Assembly (NCBI GenBank): GCA_900491605.1
Contig: UESW01005033.1
Span: 23,465 to 87,464, forward strand
Direction: 5' to 3'
Source of the DNA: Calamus simplicifolius
Taxonomy: Eukaryota; Streptophyta; Magnoliopsida; Arecales; Arecaceae
Length of the DNA: 64,000 bases
Shown here one piece after another: positions 1 through 12,006 of this stretch; within the stretch, counting starts at the first letter, position 1; the number at the start of each line of letters is the position of its first letter. The notes beneath the pieces are model-generated. The model was given only the letters and a program-made list of their open reading frames with translations, was not told the DNA's origin and did not search any database. The position numbers and the translations under genes were made by a program.

Positions 1-91
1 TGGTGCCTTGTCCTTCTTACTTTACTACATATAAACCACTTAACCAACTCCCAATTATCCGATGTGGGACAATTGAGAGGGGCATCATACA
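1..91 (-). mobile_element. LTR-retrotransposon terminus (partial)
   Basis: Read on the minus strand, this begins TGTATGATGCCCC and continues with CCCACATCGG, a motif common near the 5' end of plant LTRs and small TRIM elements. It starts abruptly where the LRR coding similarity ends. The rest of the element lies outside the window, so its size and class are unknown. The boundary at 91 is judged from the TG start and the end of LRR similarity only. Confidence 0.45.
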
Positions 92-616
92 TGTGATGTT
101 GTTATTGTGAATTGACAGATATTTAAGCTTGGATAGGTTGCTGATCTCATCAGGTATCCTCCCCATGAGATGGTTCTTGCTTAGATTGAGCAGCTGAAGC
201 TCTAAACAATAGGATAGATTTGCAGGGATTAGCTCTGCAAATGAGTTGGAGGTCAAATCAAGATGCAACAGCCGGTGCAGGCGGCCGATCTCTGGCAGGA
301 TCTCGCCATGGAGACTGTTGTCTGATAAGTCGATTCTTCTGAGGAAGCTGAGGTTGCCAATGAAAGGAGAGAGGGAACCTGCGAGGCCATGAGATGCGAG
401 TTCCAAGGCTGAGATCCTCTGCGTGCCGTGCTTGCGGATGCACGAGACCCCCTCCCAGGCACAGACATGGACGATGTGATTCCATGAGCTCAGAGCTCCA
501 GGGGACTCGCGTGTTATCTGTTTCTTTATAGCAAGCAAGGCCTGCAGGTCTGTCTCATTTCCCAACCGCGAGGAGGACATGAGCGGTGCTAAGGATAGGA
601 GGAGGAGCAGCAGCAA
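92..616 (-). pseudogene. LRR receptor-like kinase, N-terminal fragment
   Basis: The translation shows the tail of a Leu-rich signal peptide, then an LRR N-terminal cap (ETDLQALLAIK, SSWN, CAWEGVSC). About four to five plant extracellular LRRs follow, with repeats such as LSFLRRIDLSDNSLHG and LQLLNLSKNHLMGRIP. This matches LRR receptor kinases of subfamily XII (EFR/Xa21 type), which act at the plasma membrane in pattern recognition. The nearest good ATG, about 20 bp upstream, is in another frame and soon meets a stop. The LRR frame has no ATG before an upstream stop except an internal one after the signal peptide. At the other end the frame runs straight into an LTR-like sequence and stops, so the remaining LRRs, membrane span and kinase are missing. 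I read it as a broken gene fragment. An unseen intron is the alternative. Confidence 0.75.
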
Positions 617-2918
617 AATAAAGCAACCGCCATGGATTCCAGTTTATTGCAACAGTAATTCATCCACCACCCAATTTAATTTATTCCTGGGAAACAAAAT
701 AGAAGATTGTAATAATGTACGTACAAAATACAATGATAAAGAGAAGGTGAGTTCAAGAACCTCACAACAAGGACGGTAAAGCCGATTTCTCAGCAAAAGT
801 AAAGCAAACTCGGAGGATAGAGTTTGAAGAACTGATGCCTCTGCTTTATTCATCTATCGATTTATATAGCATCTTACCTAACCCACAGAACACGCAATTT
901 AAAATCAGAATTATTTGATCGCAACTATCCAAGTCGCAGTCAATGGCTAAAATAACTAAAGAGAATGCCCACGCACCAGAAATCAAAGGGGAAAGCTTGG
1001 AGGATGACTAGGGCCCGAGGAGAGATGTTTGAGTGGGGGTCATCAAGCCCCATGATTGTACTCAAAAGAAAGCCCGGCCCCTATGATTAGAAAATCACCT
1101 AATAAACTATGTCAATTCAGAGTAATGGACCTATGATTGTACTCTATTCCATGGCTCTTTCTAGCCGTTCGTGAGACGGTTCTATTCTATATTTGGAGTT
1201 CCCAATAAACAAAAAAGCTGCCATTCTTGACATTTTCTTCTCCTCCGGTATATTTTATTATATGTTAAGACAACCTCATCAAATTTGTAACCTTCCATGA
1301 TTGTCTGGAATTTTAGATGGGTGACGAGAGCCTCTCTCTTTCACATCTTATTTTATTATTTTTTAAGCTTGTGAAGGCAACATTCTCTCTCCCTGCCTCA
1401 ATAACTTTCATTGATCGAGGAAGCTTTTTCAATAACGAATGTGGTGAAAAATCGGCTACATATTCAAAAGTATAACCGGAGGCTGAATGATTGTTTCGCC
1501 CTTTACATTTTTGATAATATTGATAAAGAAGTGATGACATAGTACTTCTAAAATACAAGACTTATAGAGGATAGTTATGATTAAATTTGATACAATTGAA
1601 TAATGTTTCATGCTTAAAATCATATTGATTAGTATTTTTTAATTTATTTTTATTATAGATTGAATTTAAAATGACTTGGATGTAATAAAGTTTGTGTATT
1701 TCTCCTCCCCCATTTCTCTGCTTGTAAAAATCTTGGCTTCTCTCGGGTCATCCTAGAAACCCGGAAAAAACCCAAGATCTTGGATTAGGGTATGGTATCA
1801 ACTTGCCATAGCAACATGCTAGCATATCTAGAAGAAAAAAAAATCTTTGTCAATTAGGTGAAACCACTTAACCCATCTTAAGAAAAATTCTTGCTACCTT
1901 CTTTTGAAAGAATATTTCAAATGGCAAAGCAACTCAACCTCATAGTATCTTGAAAAATACCCTAACATCATTGTGACTTATCTTTTGTACATTTTTTATC
2001 CTAATTCATTAATAAAAGCTTGGGGGAACATCTTCCTTCGCTTCCAATTTTAAGTTTTTTAAAAAAAATTCTTGTCTTCTACCCTTTTGGTTTGTGAAAG
2101 TGAAGGAAGTTTTTTTTTTAAAAAAAAATTCTTGTCTTCTACCCTTTTGGTTTGTGAAAGTGAGGGAAGGAGAAGAAGGAAGGGTTTCGAGGTTAGGGCC
2201 CTTTCCCTCTGGATCATGGAACCTCAGTTAGGTGTAGTTCCTTTCTTCAATATCATGGATCCTCCATATGCTTTGCTTTTATAGGGTCATGTATAAAGTT
2301 TCTCTTCTATGATAGCCACATCCTCATCATATTTTAATTTCCATGACCTTATTTTTTATAATCAGGGTGGGCCAAATACTTTTCATCTCTATCTCTTCCT
2401 AAAGAAGTCTTTAGAGCCGAATATTTAACTAATTCTTCTTGTGATTTACTAAGAGAACGAACAGTCTGGAGATGATCCATGGAGAAAATTTACTTTCCCA
2501 GTCAATGTAGACTTGGAATCAGGAAATGCAGTCCACCAACAAGCTCAATTATTTCACTTGCTTGTGGTTGGTTGCATTTCACTAATATTTTTATTTTAAA
2601 GATTCTTAATTTGATGAAATTAAGCGTGGACAAAAGCTTAACACCAGGCGTTCACTAATATTAAATTGACTTGTTGGCCTGCAAACGGTGTTTCAGTCTT
2701 GAGAATCGCCAAAATCTTGCTCCCACACCAGCCGGCCACCGAGTTCACCTTGGAGCATTCCGTGGCTACCAAGTTGTTTCATGACTTTTGAAGCCCATGC
2801 ATGCTCGCTGAAGACGGAATCATAGATTAATTAGTGCATTAGGAATTAACTTGGGATGACATTAACAAATCGAAGGAAACAAGTGAGAAGATGGTCGAAG
2901 TAGCGAATAAATAACTTT
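617..2918. other. Intergenic, no gene seen
   Basis: This is AT-rich DNA with only short open frames that lack recognisable domains. It contains one short tandem duplication, listed separately. Confidence 0.6.
2061..2163. repeat. 60-bp-period tandem duplication
   Basis: A 43-base segment starting with eight A residues and ttcttgtcttctaccc recurs exactly 60 bases later (2061-2103 and 2121-2163), with one visible mismatch. It is non-coding. Confidence 0.85.
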
Positions 2919-3370
2919 GCACGCGTTGAAGAGATCCATGCGGGCGTGGGACGGACGGCACGAAAACTGTCATGTGAAGGAGGCTTCGTATGTCTCGGTG
3001 AAGGAAGGACGTGAGGTGTTTCCGTGTGAAAACGCCCGGCTTCCGTGTGAGAACGTCTCGCGTGGGAGGGGTCCACGGGGAGATTCCTCCCAGGCCCGTC
3101 GCTTCCTTTTTCTCGGAACGAAGCTGCACGGCTTCGTGGTGCTTCCTTCCTCCCATCCCAACAAGAACGAAGCCGTTCGGCACGCGTTGAAGAGATCCAC
3201 GCGGGCGTGGGACGGACGGCGCGAAACCCTCATGCGAAGGAGGCTTCGTATGTCTCGGTGAAGGACGTGAGGTGTTCGCGAGGAGAGGAGGTGATTCCGT
3301 GGGAAAACGCCCGGCCTCCGTGTGAGAACGTCTCGCGTGGGAGGGGTCCACGGGAGATTCCTCCCAGGTC
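2919..3370. repeat. GC-rich 261-bp tandem duplication
   Basis: The block beginning gcacgcgttgaagagatcca at 2919 starts again at 3180. The second copy carries a small insertion near 3280 (gcgaggagaggaggtgatt) and ends at 3370, where it abuts a Copia RNase H reading frame. The block is much more GC-rich than its surroundings. Open frames exist on both strands but show no domain, so I do not call a gene. It may be part of an LTR or leader of an unrecognised element. Confidence 0.8.
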
Positions 3371-5518
3371 TGCAACCTGTTCATCAGTTCTACTAAACTC
3401 CAAATTGGTTTCTTCCTTTTCAACTTGCTCCCAAAGAAAATAATATTTAATTTCTATATGCTTTGTATGCCCATGAAATATGGGATTATAGGCTAATGCT
3501 ATAGCTGAGTTGTTATCACAAAATAGTATTGTAGCATCTCTTTGTTTCTCTTCCAGATCTTCTAAAATTCTCCTTATCAAAATACATCAACATGCAGCCG
3601 TTGTTAAAGCAATGTATTCAGCTTCTATACTAGATAGAGCAGTGGTTGCTTGCTTTTTTGAAGTCCTTGAAATCATTCCTAAGCCAAGAGACATGCAGTT
3701 GTACTCTTCCGATCTTCAATATAATTTGCCCAGCTATTGTCACAAAACCTAGTCAATCTGAAATCATCCACTTTAGTGTACATAATCCCCAAATCTTTTG
3801 TTCCAAAACATATTTCAGGATTCACTTAGCTGCTCTAAAATGGTGATTGGTTGGATTATGCATAAATCTTGAATATAGTTCACAACATACATAATATCCA
3901 GCCTTGTGTGAGTAAGATAAATTAAACCTTCAATTAAGCTTCTAAACTTCTTTTCATCTGGTTTCCTAGATCCATCATCCTTCAGTGATCTGTCATCAAC
4001 ATTCATAGGAGTCATTGCGGGATTACACTTTTGCATCTAAAATTTTTCTAACAGATCATTTGCATAATTCTGTTGAGAAAAAAAGATTCCAAATGGAGTT
4101 TGCATTACCTCCATTTCAAGAAAATACCTCATACTCCCCAAGTCTGTCATGTCAAACTCGGACATCATTTCTTGCTTAAATATCTTCATCAAGGAATCTG
4201 AATTCCTAGTGAAGATTAAATCATCCACATAAATACAAACAATAATAATCTCATCCTTGCCTTGAGATTTTTTATAGAGCGTAGGTTCGCTCTTGCTGCC
4301 CTTAAAATTTCTTTCCAACAGATACATGTTGATTCTACTATACCAAGCTCTTGAAGCCTGTTTCAAGCCATATAAAGCCTTCTTTAATTTATAAACTTTC
4401 TCCTCTTGACCATAAATCTCAAACCCTTTTAGCTGTTCCACATAAACCACTTCTTCCAATTTCCCATTTAAGAACGCCGATTTAACATCTAGCTTGAAAA
4501 ACTTCCCACTAATTTTGTGCTGCAACTACAAGAACAGTTCTTATGGTTTCTAATGTTGCAACGAGTAAGAAGGTTTCAAAGAAATCCATGCCTGGTATTT
4601 GAGCATATCCTTTAACCACTAATCTTGCCTTGTGTTTTTGCAGTGTACCATCTGCATTGTATTTAGTTTTGAACACCTATTTCAACTCAATTTCTTTCTT
4701 CCCAGCCGAAAGATTAACCAGCTCCTAGGTTTGATTTTTTTCAATCATTTCTATTTCATTCTTCATTGCTTTCTTCCAAACTTCTTGCTTAGAGGCTTCC
4801 TCATAATTCATTGATTCAGCTATCAAGCATACCAATTGATAGCTTTCATAGATATCTTCCAAGCTTCTGAATTTTCTAGATGAAGATTAACTTTGCATTT
4901 CACTGCTACTTGTTTGCACACCATTGTCATTTGATTCAGACTTAGCTTCTCTTTCTAAGATTTTATTTTCATTGATATCAAGGACGTCGATCACATCCTT
5001 CTTTTATATTTTCAGTTGCTTAGTTATAGCATTTGCAGTCCAATCCTAGGCATTTCCTTCATCAAATACAACATCTTTGCTAATTTCTAAGTTGCCTGTC
5101 ACTGGATCATTCAACCTGTACCCTTTTATTTCAGTGGAATATCCAATGAAAATACATTTCCTGCTCTTGTCATCGAATTTCCTTCTCTTCACCACAGGGA
5201 TGTGAGCATAGGCAATACAGCTAAAATTTTTTAGATGTGTTGCAGATGGCTTGTTCCCAAACCATGCTTCAAACGGTGTCTTGTTGTCAACTGATTTTGT
5301 GGGAGACATATCCAGCATATAGACAGTCATTGCCACTACTTTTGCCAAAAGAAATTTAGGAAGTCCTCTTGCTTTTAACATACATTTGGCTCTTTCCACA
5401 ATTACTCGGTTTTTTCTCTCAGAAATTTCATTTTGTTGAGGAGTGTATGCTGTTGTGAATTGTGTATGGATGCAATGGAGCTTGCAAAATAAAGTGAACT
5501 AATTAGAGGTAAATTCCC
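3371..5518 (-). pseudogene. Copia-1 pol, distal part (integrase C-term, RT, RNase H)
   Basis: On the minus strand, reading from high to low coordinate, the segment holds the integrase core end and C-terminal part (5518-5046; TPQQNE, FEAWFGNKPS, CIFIGYS). It then holds a Ty1/Copia reverse transcriptase (4525-3815; [26 protein letters not shown], catalytic YVDDL) and RNase H (about 3580-3371; FCDNNSAIALA, TKHIEIKYYF). The frame is broken by several stops and frameshifts. RNase H stops at EQVAD, where Copia proteins normally continue with DIFTK, because the GC-rich duplication begins there. The integrase breaks off at 5518 in the middle of the catalytic region and resumes at 12007, so Copia-2 inserted into it. 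The element is dead. No LTR of its own is visible. Confidence 0.85.
5514..5518. repeat. Copia-2 target-site duplication, left copy (TTCCC)
   Basis: TTCCC directly precedes the TG of the LTR at 5519. The same five bases follow the terminal CA at 12006. The site lies inside the Copia-1 integrase frame. Confidence 0.9.
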
Positions 5519-5916
5519 TGATAGACTGAAATTAAATATATTGATCCCTATCATATATGCGGAAATATGGGACCAATATATTTATCCTAATTAATTAAAA
5601 AAAGATCGATAATACCTCCAGCCATTGTTGTTGATTTTCTTTCAGATGAGGGTAAGGATCTTCCACGCCTTGCGGTCTCTCTCAGCGATGGTGTAGACTT
5701 TCTCTCGATGAAACCAGGCGTAGGGACCTACCCGTTTTATAAACCTTTATGCCTTATCTGTCCATCACAGAGGGCGTCGCTTTAAACGGATATGGTTGAG
5801 GTATTCTTATCTGAATCGTGAATTCAAAATTTGAATTCACGCAATCCCTCAAGATCAGAATATAGGACCACCTTAATCGTATCTAACCGGTACACTTAAT
5901 GGAGAAAAAACCAACA
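5519..5916 (-). repeat. Copia-2 3' LTR
   Basis: This 398-bp LTR matches 11608-12006. On the minus strand it starts TGTTGGTTTTTTCTCC and ends CAGTCTATCA. A TATA-like TATAAAAC (minus, 5734-5741) is present, as in the partner LTR. Confidence 0.95.
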
Positions 5917-5929
5917 TTCTCCCACTTGG
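5917..5929 (-). other. Copia-2 polypurine tract
   Basis: The minus-strand sequence CCAAGTGGGAGAA lies immediately upstream of the 3' LTR, the usual position and composition for the plus-strand primer of plant Copia elements. Confidence 0.85.
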
Positions 5930-6198
5930 TTCGTATATTCTATTACTATAGTAAGAAACAGAATGCATGAATCATGGAAATAGGCCCTCTTAAAATCGAG
6001 TATTATTTACCATGTATCACAATGTATTATATTTTCCAAACATAAACCCATATAACTTAATGAATAAACCCCAGTTTATTCTAGGTCCAACTTAATGATG
6101 CTCATCACAAATAAATGTGTACACTAAATAACTGAATGTGAAAAACATCACAATCATAAAAGAGTTTCATTAATTATAAAATTTATCATTACAATGAA

Positions 6199-9100
6199 TT
6201 AAATAAAATAACCAAGACCCATACGGTCTACATGATCCCTAAACTTCTGTAGTGGCATGCCTTTAGTCAAGGGATCAGCTATCATCAACTCAGTGCTCAC
6301 GTGCTCTATAACCACTATCTTTTCTTTAACACATTCTCGTATGGCTAAATATTTGATGTCGATGTGCTTTCTTCGACTACCACTCTTATTATTTTTAGCT
6401 ATAAACACTGCAGCTAAATTGTCACAATAAATCTTCAATGGCTTAGATATAGAATCCACAATTCTAAGCCCAGAAATGAAACTCTTCAACCATACACCAT
6501 GCGAAGTAGCCTCAAAACATGATACGAACTCGGCTTCCATGGTGGAAGTAGCAATCAAAGTTTGCTTGGCGCTCCTCCAAGATACAGCTCCACTAGCAAA
6601 CATAAATATGTATCCAGATGTTGACTTCCGAGAATCAACACAGCCAGCAAAGTCAGCATCAGAGTAGCCAATTACTTCCAAGTTTTCAGTCCGTCTGAAC
6701 ATAAGCATGTAGTCCTTGGTACCCTGAAGATACCTCATCACCTTCTTAGCAGCTCTCCAGTGGTCTAAACCTGGATTACTCTGATATCTCCCCAACATCC
6801 CACTGCAAATGCTATGTCAGGCCTTGTACAAACCTAAGCATACATCAAGCTACCAACAGCTGAGGCATATGGAGTATTTTTCATTTCCTTTCTCTTAAAG
6901 TCATTCCTTGGGCACTGACTCAAATTGAATCTATCACCCTTGACTATGGGAGCTATACTCGGTGAACAATTTTTCATCCGAAATCTCTCTAAAATTTTAT
7001 TGATATAGGTTTCTTGAGATAGACCTAAAACACCTCGAAGTCTGTCTCTTTGAATTTTAATGCCAATGACATAAGAGGCATCACCCATATCTTTCATGTC
7101 AAAATTCTCAGAGAGAAATTGTTTCACCTCATGTAACATACCTTTATTATTGGTTGCAAGTAAAATATCATCTACATATAGGATTAGAAAATAAATTTTG
7201 CTCCCACTGACCTTCTAGTATATACATTGATCCATGATATTCTCTACAAATCCAAATGAAGAAATCACATCATAAAATTTTAAGTACCATTGCCGAGAGG
7301 CTTGTTTCAATCCATATATAGATCTCTTGAGCTTGCATACTAATTGCTCATTATTACTAGAGGAAAAACCTTCAGGTTGTTTCATATAAACCTCTTCCTC
7401 TATATCTCCATTGAGAAATGCAGTTTTCACATCCATTTGTTGTAACTCTAAATCAAAATGCGCAACAAGTGCCATGATAATGCAGAAGGAATCTTTCTTA
7501 GATACAGTAGAAAATGTCTCCTTGTAATCAATTCCCTCCCTTTGAGTGAATCCTTTAGCAACGAGTCTTGCCTTATATCGCTCAATGTTGCCTAACAAGT
7601 CTTTCTTGGTCTTAAAGACCCATTTACAGCCAATGGCTTTTGCTCCATCAGGCAACTCAATAAGATCCCAGACTCCATTAACTGCCATATAATTCATCTC
7701 ATCTTTCATAGCATTATACCATAAATTAGATTCCTTACAATTCATGGCTTATGAAAACATTTCAGGATCATTTTCAGCTCCAATATTATAGTCCGACTCT
7801 TGAAGATACACAATATAGTCACTAGAAATTGCTGATTTCTTTTCTCTTGTAGATCTTCTTAATGTTGTAACAACCTCCTCTGACGGAGTTGATCGTTCAA
7901 CTATCTCTGGTAACTCATGAGAGATTGGATCTACTTGTTCATTATCAGCAAATTATGGAATTTCAATGACTGGTTGTATAACGCCCGTTTGATCTTAAGG
8001 GGCACTATGAACGATAATTAATCTGTCACTTGAAGTGGAAGGTTGAGCATCAGAATGCTCTCTTTCAGGAATCATGCTCTGCAATTGATCACTCCCACTG
8101 ATCAAGTCATTCTCAAGAAATTTGGTATTTCTTGATTCCACAATCCTAGTTGTATGAGATGGACAGTAAAATCTGTATCCCTTGGACCTCTCAGCATATC
8201 CAACAAAATACCCACTAATGGTCCTAGGGTCTAGCTTTTTCTCTTGTAGATTGTATAGTCTCACTTCACATGGGCATCCCCATATGCGTACATGTCACAA
8301 ACTTGGTTTCCAACCTTTAAATAACTCAAATGGCGTTTTAGAAACAACCTTGGTTGGAACTCAATTTAATATGTACACAGCTATCTTGAGAGCTTCTGTC
8401 CACAAGGACTTAGGTAGTTTGGAGCTGCTAATCATGCTCCCTACCATGTCCATCAATGTTCGGTTCCTTCTTTCTGCTACACCATTCTGATCAGGTGAGC
8501 CAGGTAAACTGTATTGGGCAATAATCCCATGTTCTTGAAGGAACTTCGTAAATGGACCAGGCATTTGTCCATCTTATGTGTATCTCCCATAATACTCACC
8601 TCCTCTATCAGATCTCACAATTTTGATTTATTTTCCACATTGTGTCTCTACTTCTGCCTTGATCACCTTAAAGGCATCTAATGCTTCGTTCTTATTATGA
8701 AGCAAGTAGAGATACATAAATCGTGAGTAGTTATCAATGAAGCAGATAAAGTATTTTGGACCATGAAAATCCATATTCGAACAACAAATGTCTGTGTGTA
8801 TGATCTCTAATAGGCCTGAACTCCTCTTGGAACCTTTCTTTGACTTATTGGTCTGCTTGCCCTTAATGCAGTCCACACAAGTGTCAAAGTCAGTGAAGTC
8901 CAAAGTATTGAGTACTCCTTCATTCACTAACCTCTTGATTCTATCTATGGAGATATGTCCCAATCTCTGATGCCACAATATAGAAGAGTTATCATTTACA
9001 ACACATCTTTTCATGCCAGCCCTAACATGCATCACATCATGAGTGGTATTATTTTGCAAATTAATATAGAAAAGACCATCAGACAAAGTACCATTCCCAA

Positions 9101-9425
9101 CAAGTTCAGATTTATAATATAAACTGGAAGAAGTATATGAAGAGTTGAAGGAGTAACCCAAAGGTACAAGTCTTGAAATTGAAATTAAATTCCTAGAAAA
9201 ACTAAGTACATAAAAGGTCCTTTCCAAATTTAAAATAAAACCACTACTAATAACTAAAGTGCATGTCCCTATAGCTTCTACATGTGAGCGCATCTTGTTT
9301 CCTGAAAAGATATACTGCTCACTTTCCACTGGCTTCCTTAAGTTTTGCATACCATGCAAAGTATTGCAAATATAGATTGTAGAACCAGAATCAATCCACC
9401 ATGTGTTATAAATAACATCAGGCAT
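6199..9425 (-). pseudogene. Copia-2 pol (protease, integrase, RT, RNase H)
   Basis: In order on the minus strand, protease shows WWIDSGSTIYICN near 9400 (active-site DSG). The GAG-pre-integrase domain shows LWHQRLGHIS. The zinc and core integrase includes CVDCIKGKQTNKSKKGS, HTDICCSNMDFHGPKYFICF and later SPDQNGVAERRNRTLMDM. Reverse transcriptase shows [40 protein letters not shown] and YGLKQASRQWY. The YVDDI catalytic motif at about 7165-7180 sits in a short stretch interrupted by stops. RNase H (6798-6199) shows GYSDADFAGCVDSRKSTSGY and ends GLGYFI. The polyprotein would normally make, process and integrate the cDNA. At least six frame breaks divide it, so it is inactive. Confidence 0.9.
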
Positions 9426-9510
9426 ATTAGATTCATAACTGACAAGAGCTTTGACTGAAGTACTGAATTGCTCATCAATGGCCTTTAGTAGCTTTCTGAC
9501 ATTCTCATGC

Positions 9511-9696
9511 TTATCGACTGAACCACGTAATCAAGCGATTGGATTGCTCCCAACGTTCATAAATCGCAATCTCATTAGAAGTGCTGGTCCGAGTTACTGA
9601 AGATGGTTCATCCTTCCTTATAGCATAATCAATGTCCATCCAGCCCAGATGAAGAAGAATTCTCTCCTTCCAAACCTTATAGTTATCACCCCTCAA
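9511..9696 (-). pseudogene. Copia-2 gag, N-terminal remnant
   Basis: The 61-residue frame shows NYKVWKERILLHLGWMDIDY, typical of the start of plant Copia gag (UBN2/DUF4219-like region). A normal gag continues for a further 200 or so residues to a CCHC zinc knuckle. Here the protease region begins less than 100 bases away, so most of the capsid and the nucleocapsid are deleted. It cannot form particles. Confidence 0.75.
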
Positions 9697-9830
9697 TTCA
9701 GGTATGTCACATTTTATATCAGAGAAATTTACAGGTTACATAACTGTAAAATTTAAACATACATGCTTATTATCAAAATTGAGGCTAATAAAATGCTTTA
9801 TCAATGTAAATCATGCATTTAGAAAACAGT

Positions 9831-10250
9831 GAATCTACTAACATAAAACTTGCCTATGGGCTAAAGCTCTAATTCAATTAGATTCACTTAAGTCTGTATG
9901 ATAAAACTATCAAATTATGTTCCTTCTTTCTAATTCCTGTGGGTAGATTAGAAAAATATAATTTGATATTTTATCTTAATTAATTATATAAATAGTGTTC
10001 CTTCTTTCTAATTCCTATGGGTAGATTAGAAAAATATAATTTGATACTTTATCTTAATTAATTATATAAATAGTGAATCTGCTGACATAAAACTTACCTG
10101 TGGGCTAAAGCTTTAATTCAATTAGATTCACTTTAAGTCTGTATGATAAAACTATCAAATTATGTTCCTTCTTTCTAATTCCTGTGGGTAGATTAGAAAA
10201 ATATAATTTGACATTTTATCCTAATTAATTATATAAATATAAAATTTTTT
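9831..10250. repeat. 244-bp and ~79-bp duplications in Copia-2 leader
   Basis: A segment starting gaatctactaacataaaact at 9831 recurs at 10075 with few changes. Within it, a block of about 79 bp starting gttccttctttctaattcct is itself repeated, so that block occurs three times. All copies are AT-rich and non-coding. Confidence 0.85.
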
Positions 10251-10609
10251 ATGGGATAAATTTTATTATATCCATATAATTAATTATAATTAATGTCTAT
10301 TATTTATGTGATTTATTAACTTTATTATATAATTTTATAATTAAGGATGCTGTGGCTACTCCTCAATTATTCAAGTGTATTTATCACTTAGACATTATTT
10401 AAATTTTATGCTCAATTATGTCACTTAAGATGCATGCATAATTCACAAAATTTATATACATAAATTCTAAATATAATTGAACATAAATAGGCTAGACTAA
10501 TGGCCCAACCACTTAATGAACGAGCCAACAGTCCGTCATCCTCACCTAATTCCAATAGTTTAATTTAACCAAAAAATCTCTCAATCACCTCAAAAATTTT
10601 CGAATCAGA

Positions 10610-10885
10610 TGTGCCCAGACTGTTGCAATCCAGCCTGCTGCAGTTTAGACTGGGCGCACGACCCAGCTTTGTAGATGACTCAAGCTGCTGGGCCAGCCAG
10701 GCATTGGGCCCAGCGCTCCAACACCTATCCCAGGCGCTGGCGCCTGGCCCAGCCAAGCGCTGGGGCAGTGCCTAGCCAGTGCCTGGGCACTGCCCAATGC
10801 TGGCTGCCAGCCAGCGCTCGCGGCTGGGCACTGGCAGCAGCCAGTGCTTGGGCACTGGCAGCAGCTAGCACCTTCCCTTTTTTTA
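10610..10885. repeat. GC-rich island of degenerate GCGCTGGG/CAGTGCC repeats
   Basis: Short imperfect repeats built on cagtgcctgggcactg and gcgctgggccag alternate with cagcag tracts. They form a local GC-rich block inside an otherwise very AT-rich leader. Open frames on both strands arise from the repeat composition and are not called as genes. Many small hairpins are possible. Confidence 0.7.
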
Positions 10886-11120
10886 ATTCTAATTTTAAAT
10901 ACCACGGCCTTTTTTTTTAATTCTGTATTGTCTGCATACTTTCCGTAAGAGATGTTTTTCATCCGTCCTCATCCCGTGCACATATCCGAAGCAAGGAAAC
11001 CTACGCTTCCTCATCTCATGGTGATGCGAGATATTTGAATTTATCTTTTATTTAAACTATATACAAAAGGGTGAGACAGATAGGTACATGCTTCATGGCA
11101 TAAATCTTACTAATCAATCT

Positions 11121-11310
11121 CTTAAATAAAACTGAATTAAATAAACTGAATATTAAGAGTTTATCATATCTAATGCCCTTTTCAGATGATTCTTGATGAC
11201 CTATCAGGTAGTTTTCTTAAATAAAACTGAATTAAATAAACTGAATATTAAGAGTTTATCAGATCTAATGCCCTTTTCAGATGATTCTTGATGACCTATT
11301 AACTCTCCCG
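11121..11310. repeat. 95-bp tandem duplication
   Basis: The segment starting cttaaataaaactgaattaa at 11121 is repeated at 11216. The copies are almost identical through gattcttgatgacctat. It lies in the Copia-2 leader. Confidence 0.9.
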
Positions 11311-11592
11311 GTACGCAGGTAGTTCGGTCAAACGCACCAAGGTACTACAGCAGCCTTCCTTATTGGTACATCCCTAATATCCCTACCGTACGCCCGTTGG
11401 GTGAAATAATTCAGGGTACTACCAGTAGCCTCCCCTTTGGACTATCCCTAAACGAGAGAAATAGAGATCAAGAATACCTTGTCCTTCTTTGTCAAATAAA
11501 TCATATAAAGATTGTTAATTTCATAGGGATTTTATCAGATCCATATATCAATAGAAACAATCCTAATAATCAAGACAGAGGTATTTTTTAAA

Positions 11593-11605
11593 CGCTTTGA
11601 TACCA
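11593..11605 (-). other. Copia-2 primer-binding site
   Basis: The minus-strand sequence TGGTATCAAAGCG lies two bases downstream of the 5' LTR. It matches the usual plant Copia primer site complementary to initiator methionine tRNA (TGGTATCAGAGC) with one change. Confidence 0.9.
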
Positions 11606-11607
11606 AA

Positions 11608-12006
11608 TGATAGACTGAAATTAAATATATTGATCCCTATCATATATGTGGAAATATGGGACCAATATATTTATCCTAATTAATTAAGAAAAGATTGATA
11701 AATACCTTCAGCCATTGCTGTTGATTTTCTTTCAGATGAAGGTAAGGATCTTCTACGCCTTGCGGTCTCTCTTAGCGATGGTGTAGACTTTCTCTCGATG
11801 AAACCAGGCGCAGGGACCTACCCGTTTTATAAACCTTTATGCCTTATCTGTCCATCACAGAGGGCGTCACTTTAAACGAATATGGTTGAGGGATTCTTAT
11901 CTGAATCGTGAATTCAAAATTTGAATTCACGCAATCCCTCAAGATCAGAATATAGGACCACCTTAATCGTATCTAACCGATACGCTTAATGGAGAAAAAA
12001 CCAACA
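11608..12006 (-). repeat. Copia-2 5' LTR
   Basis: This 399-bp LTR is about 96% identical by eye to 5519-5916. A TATA-like TATAAAAC (minus, 11824-11831) would drive minus-strand transcription through the element. Confidence 0.95.

Larger units (their letters stand above)
9697..11592 (-). other. Copia-2 5' leader, non-coding
   Basis: About 1.9 kb separates the primer-binding site from the gag remnant. It is AT-rich except for one GC-rich island, contains at least two internal tandem duplications, and has no recognisable protein. Confidence 0.7.
5519..12006 (-). mobile_element. Copia-2, complete LTR retrotransposon nested in Copia-1
   Basis: This is a 6.5-kb element transcribed on the minus strand. 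It has near-identical terminal LTRs (TG...CA), a 5-bp TTCCC duplication, a tRNA-iMet-type primer site next to the 5' LTR and a polypurine tract next to the 3' LTR. By eye the LTRs differ at about 14 substitutions plus one indel over about 398 bases (about 3.5%), so it is not a very recent insertion. Most of gag is missing and pol has several frame breaks, so it cannot be autonomous. The 5' leader is unusually long (about 1.9 kb) and full of duplications. Confidence 0.95.

Noticed and set aside
10645..10962. Cys/Ala/Gln-rich frames in the GC island
   Set aside because: Produced by short GC-rich repeats in the Copia-2 leader.
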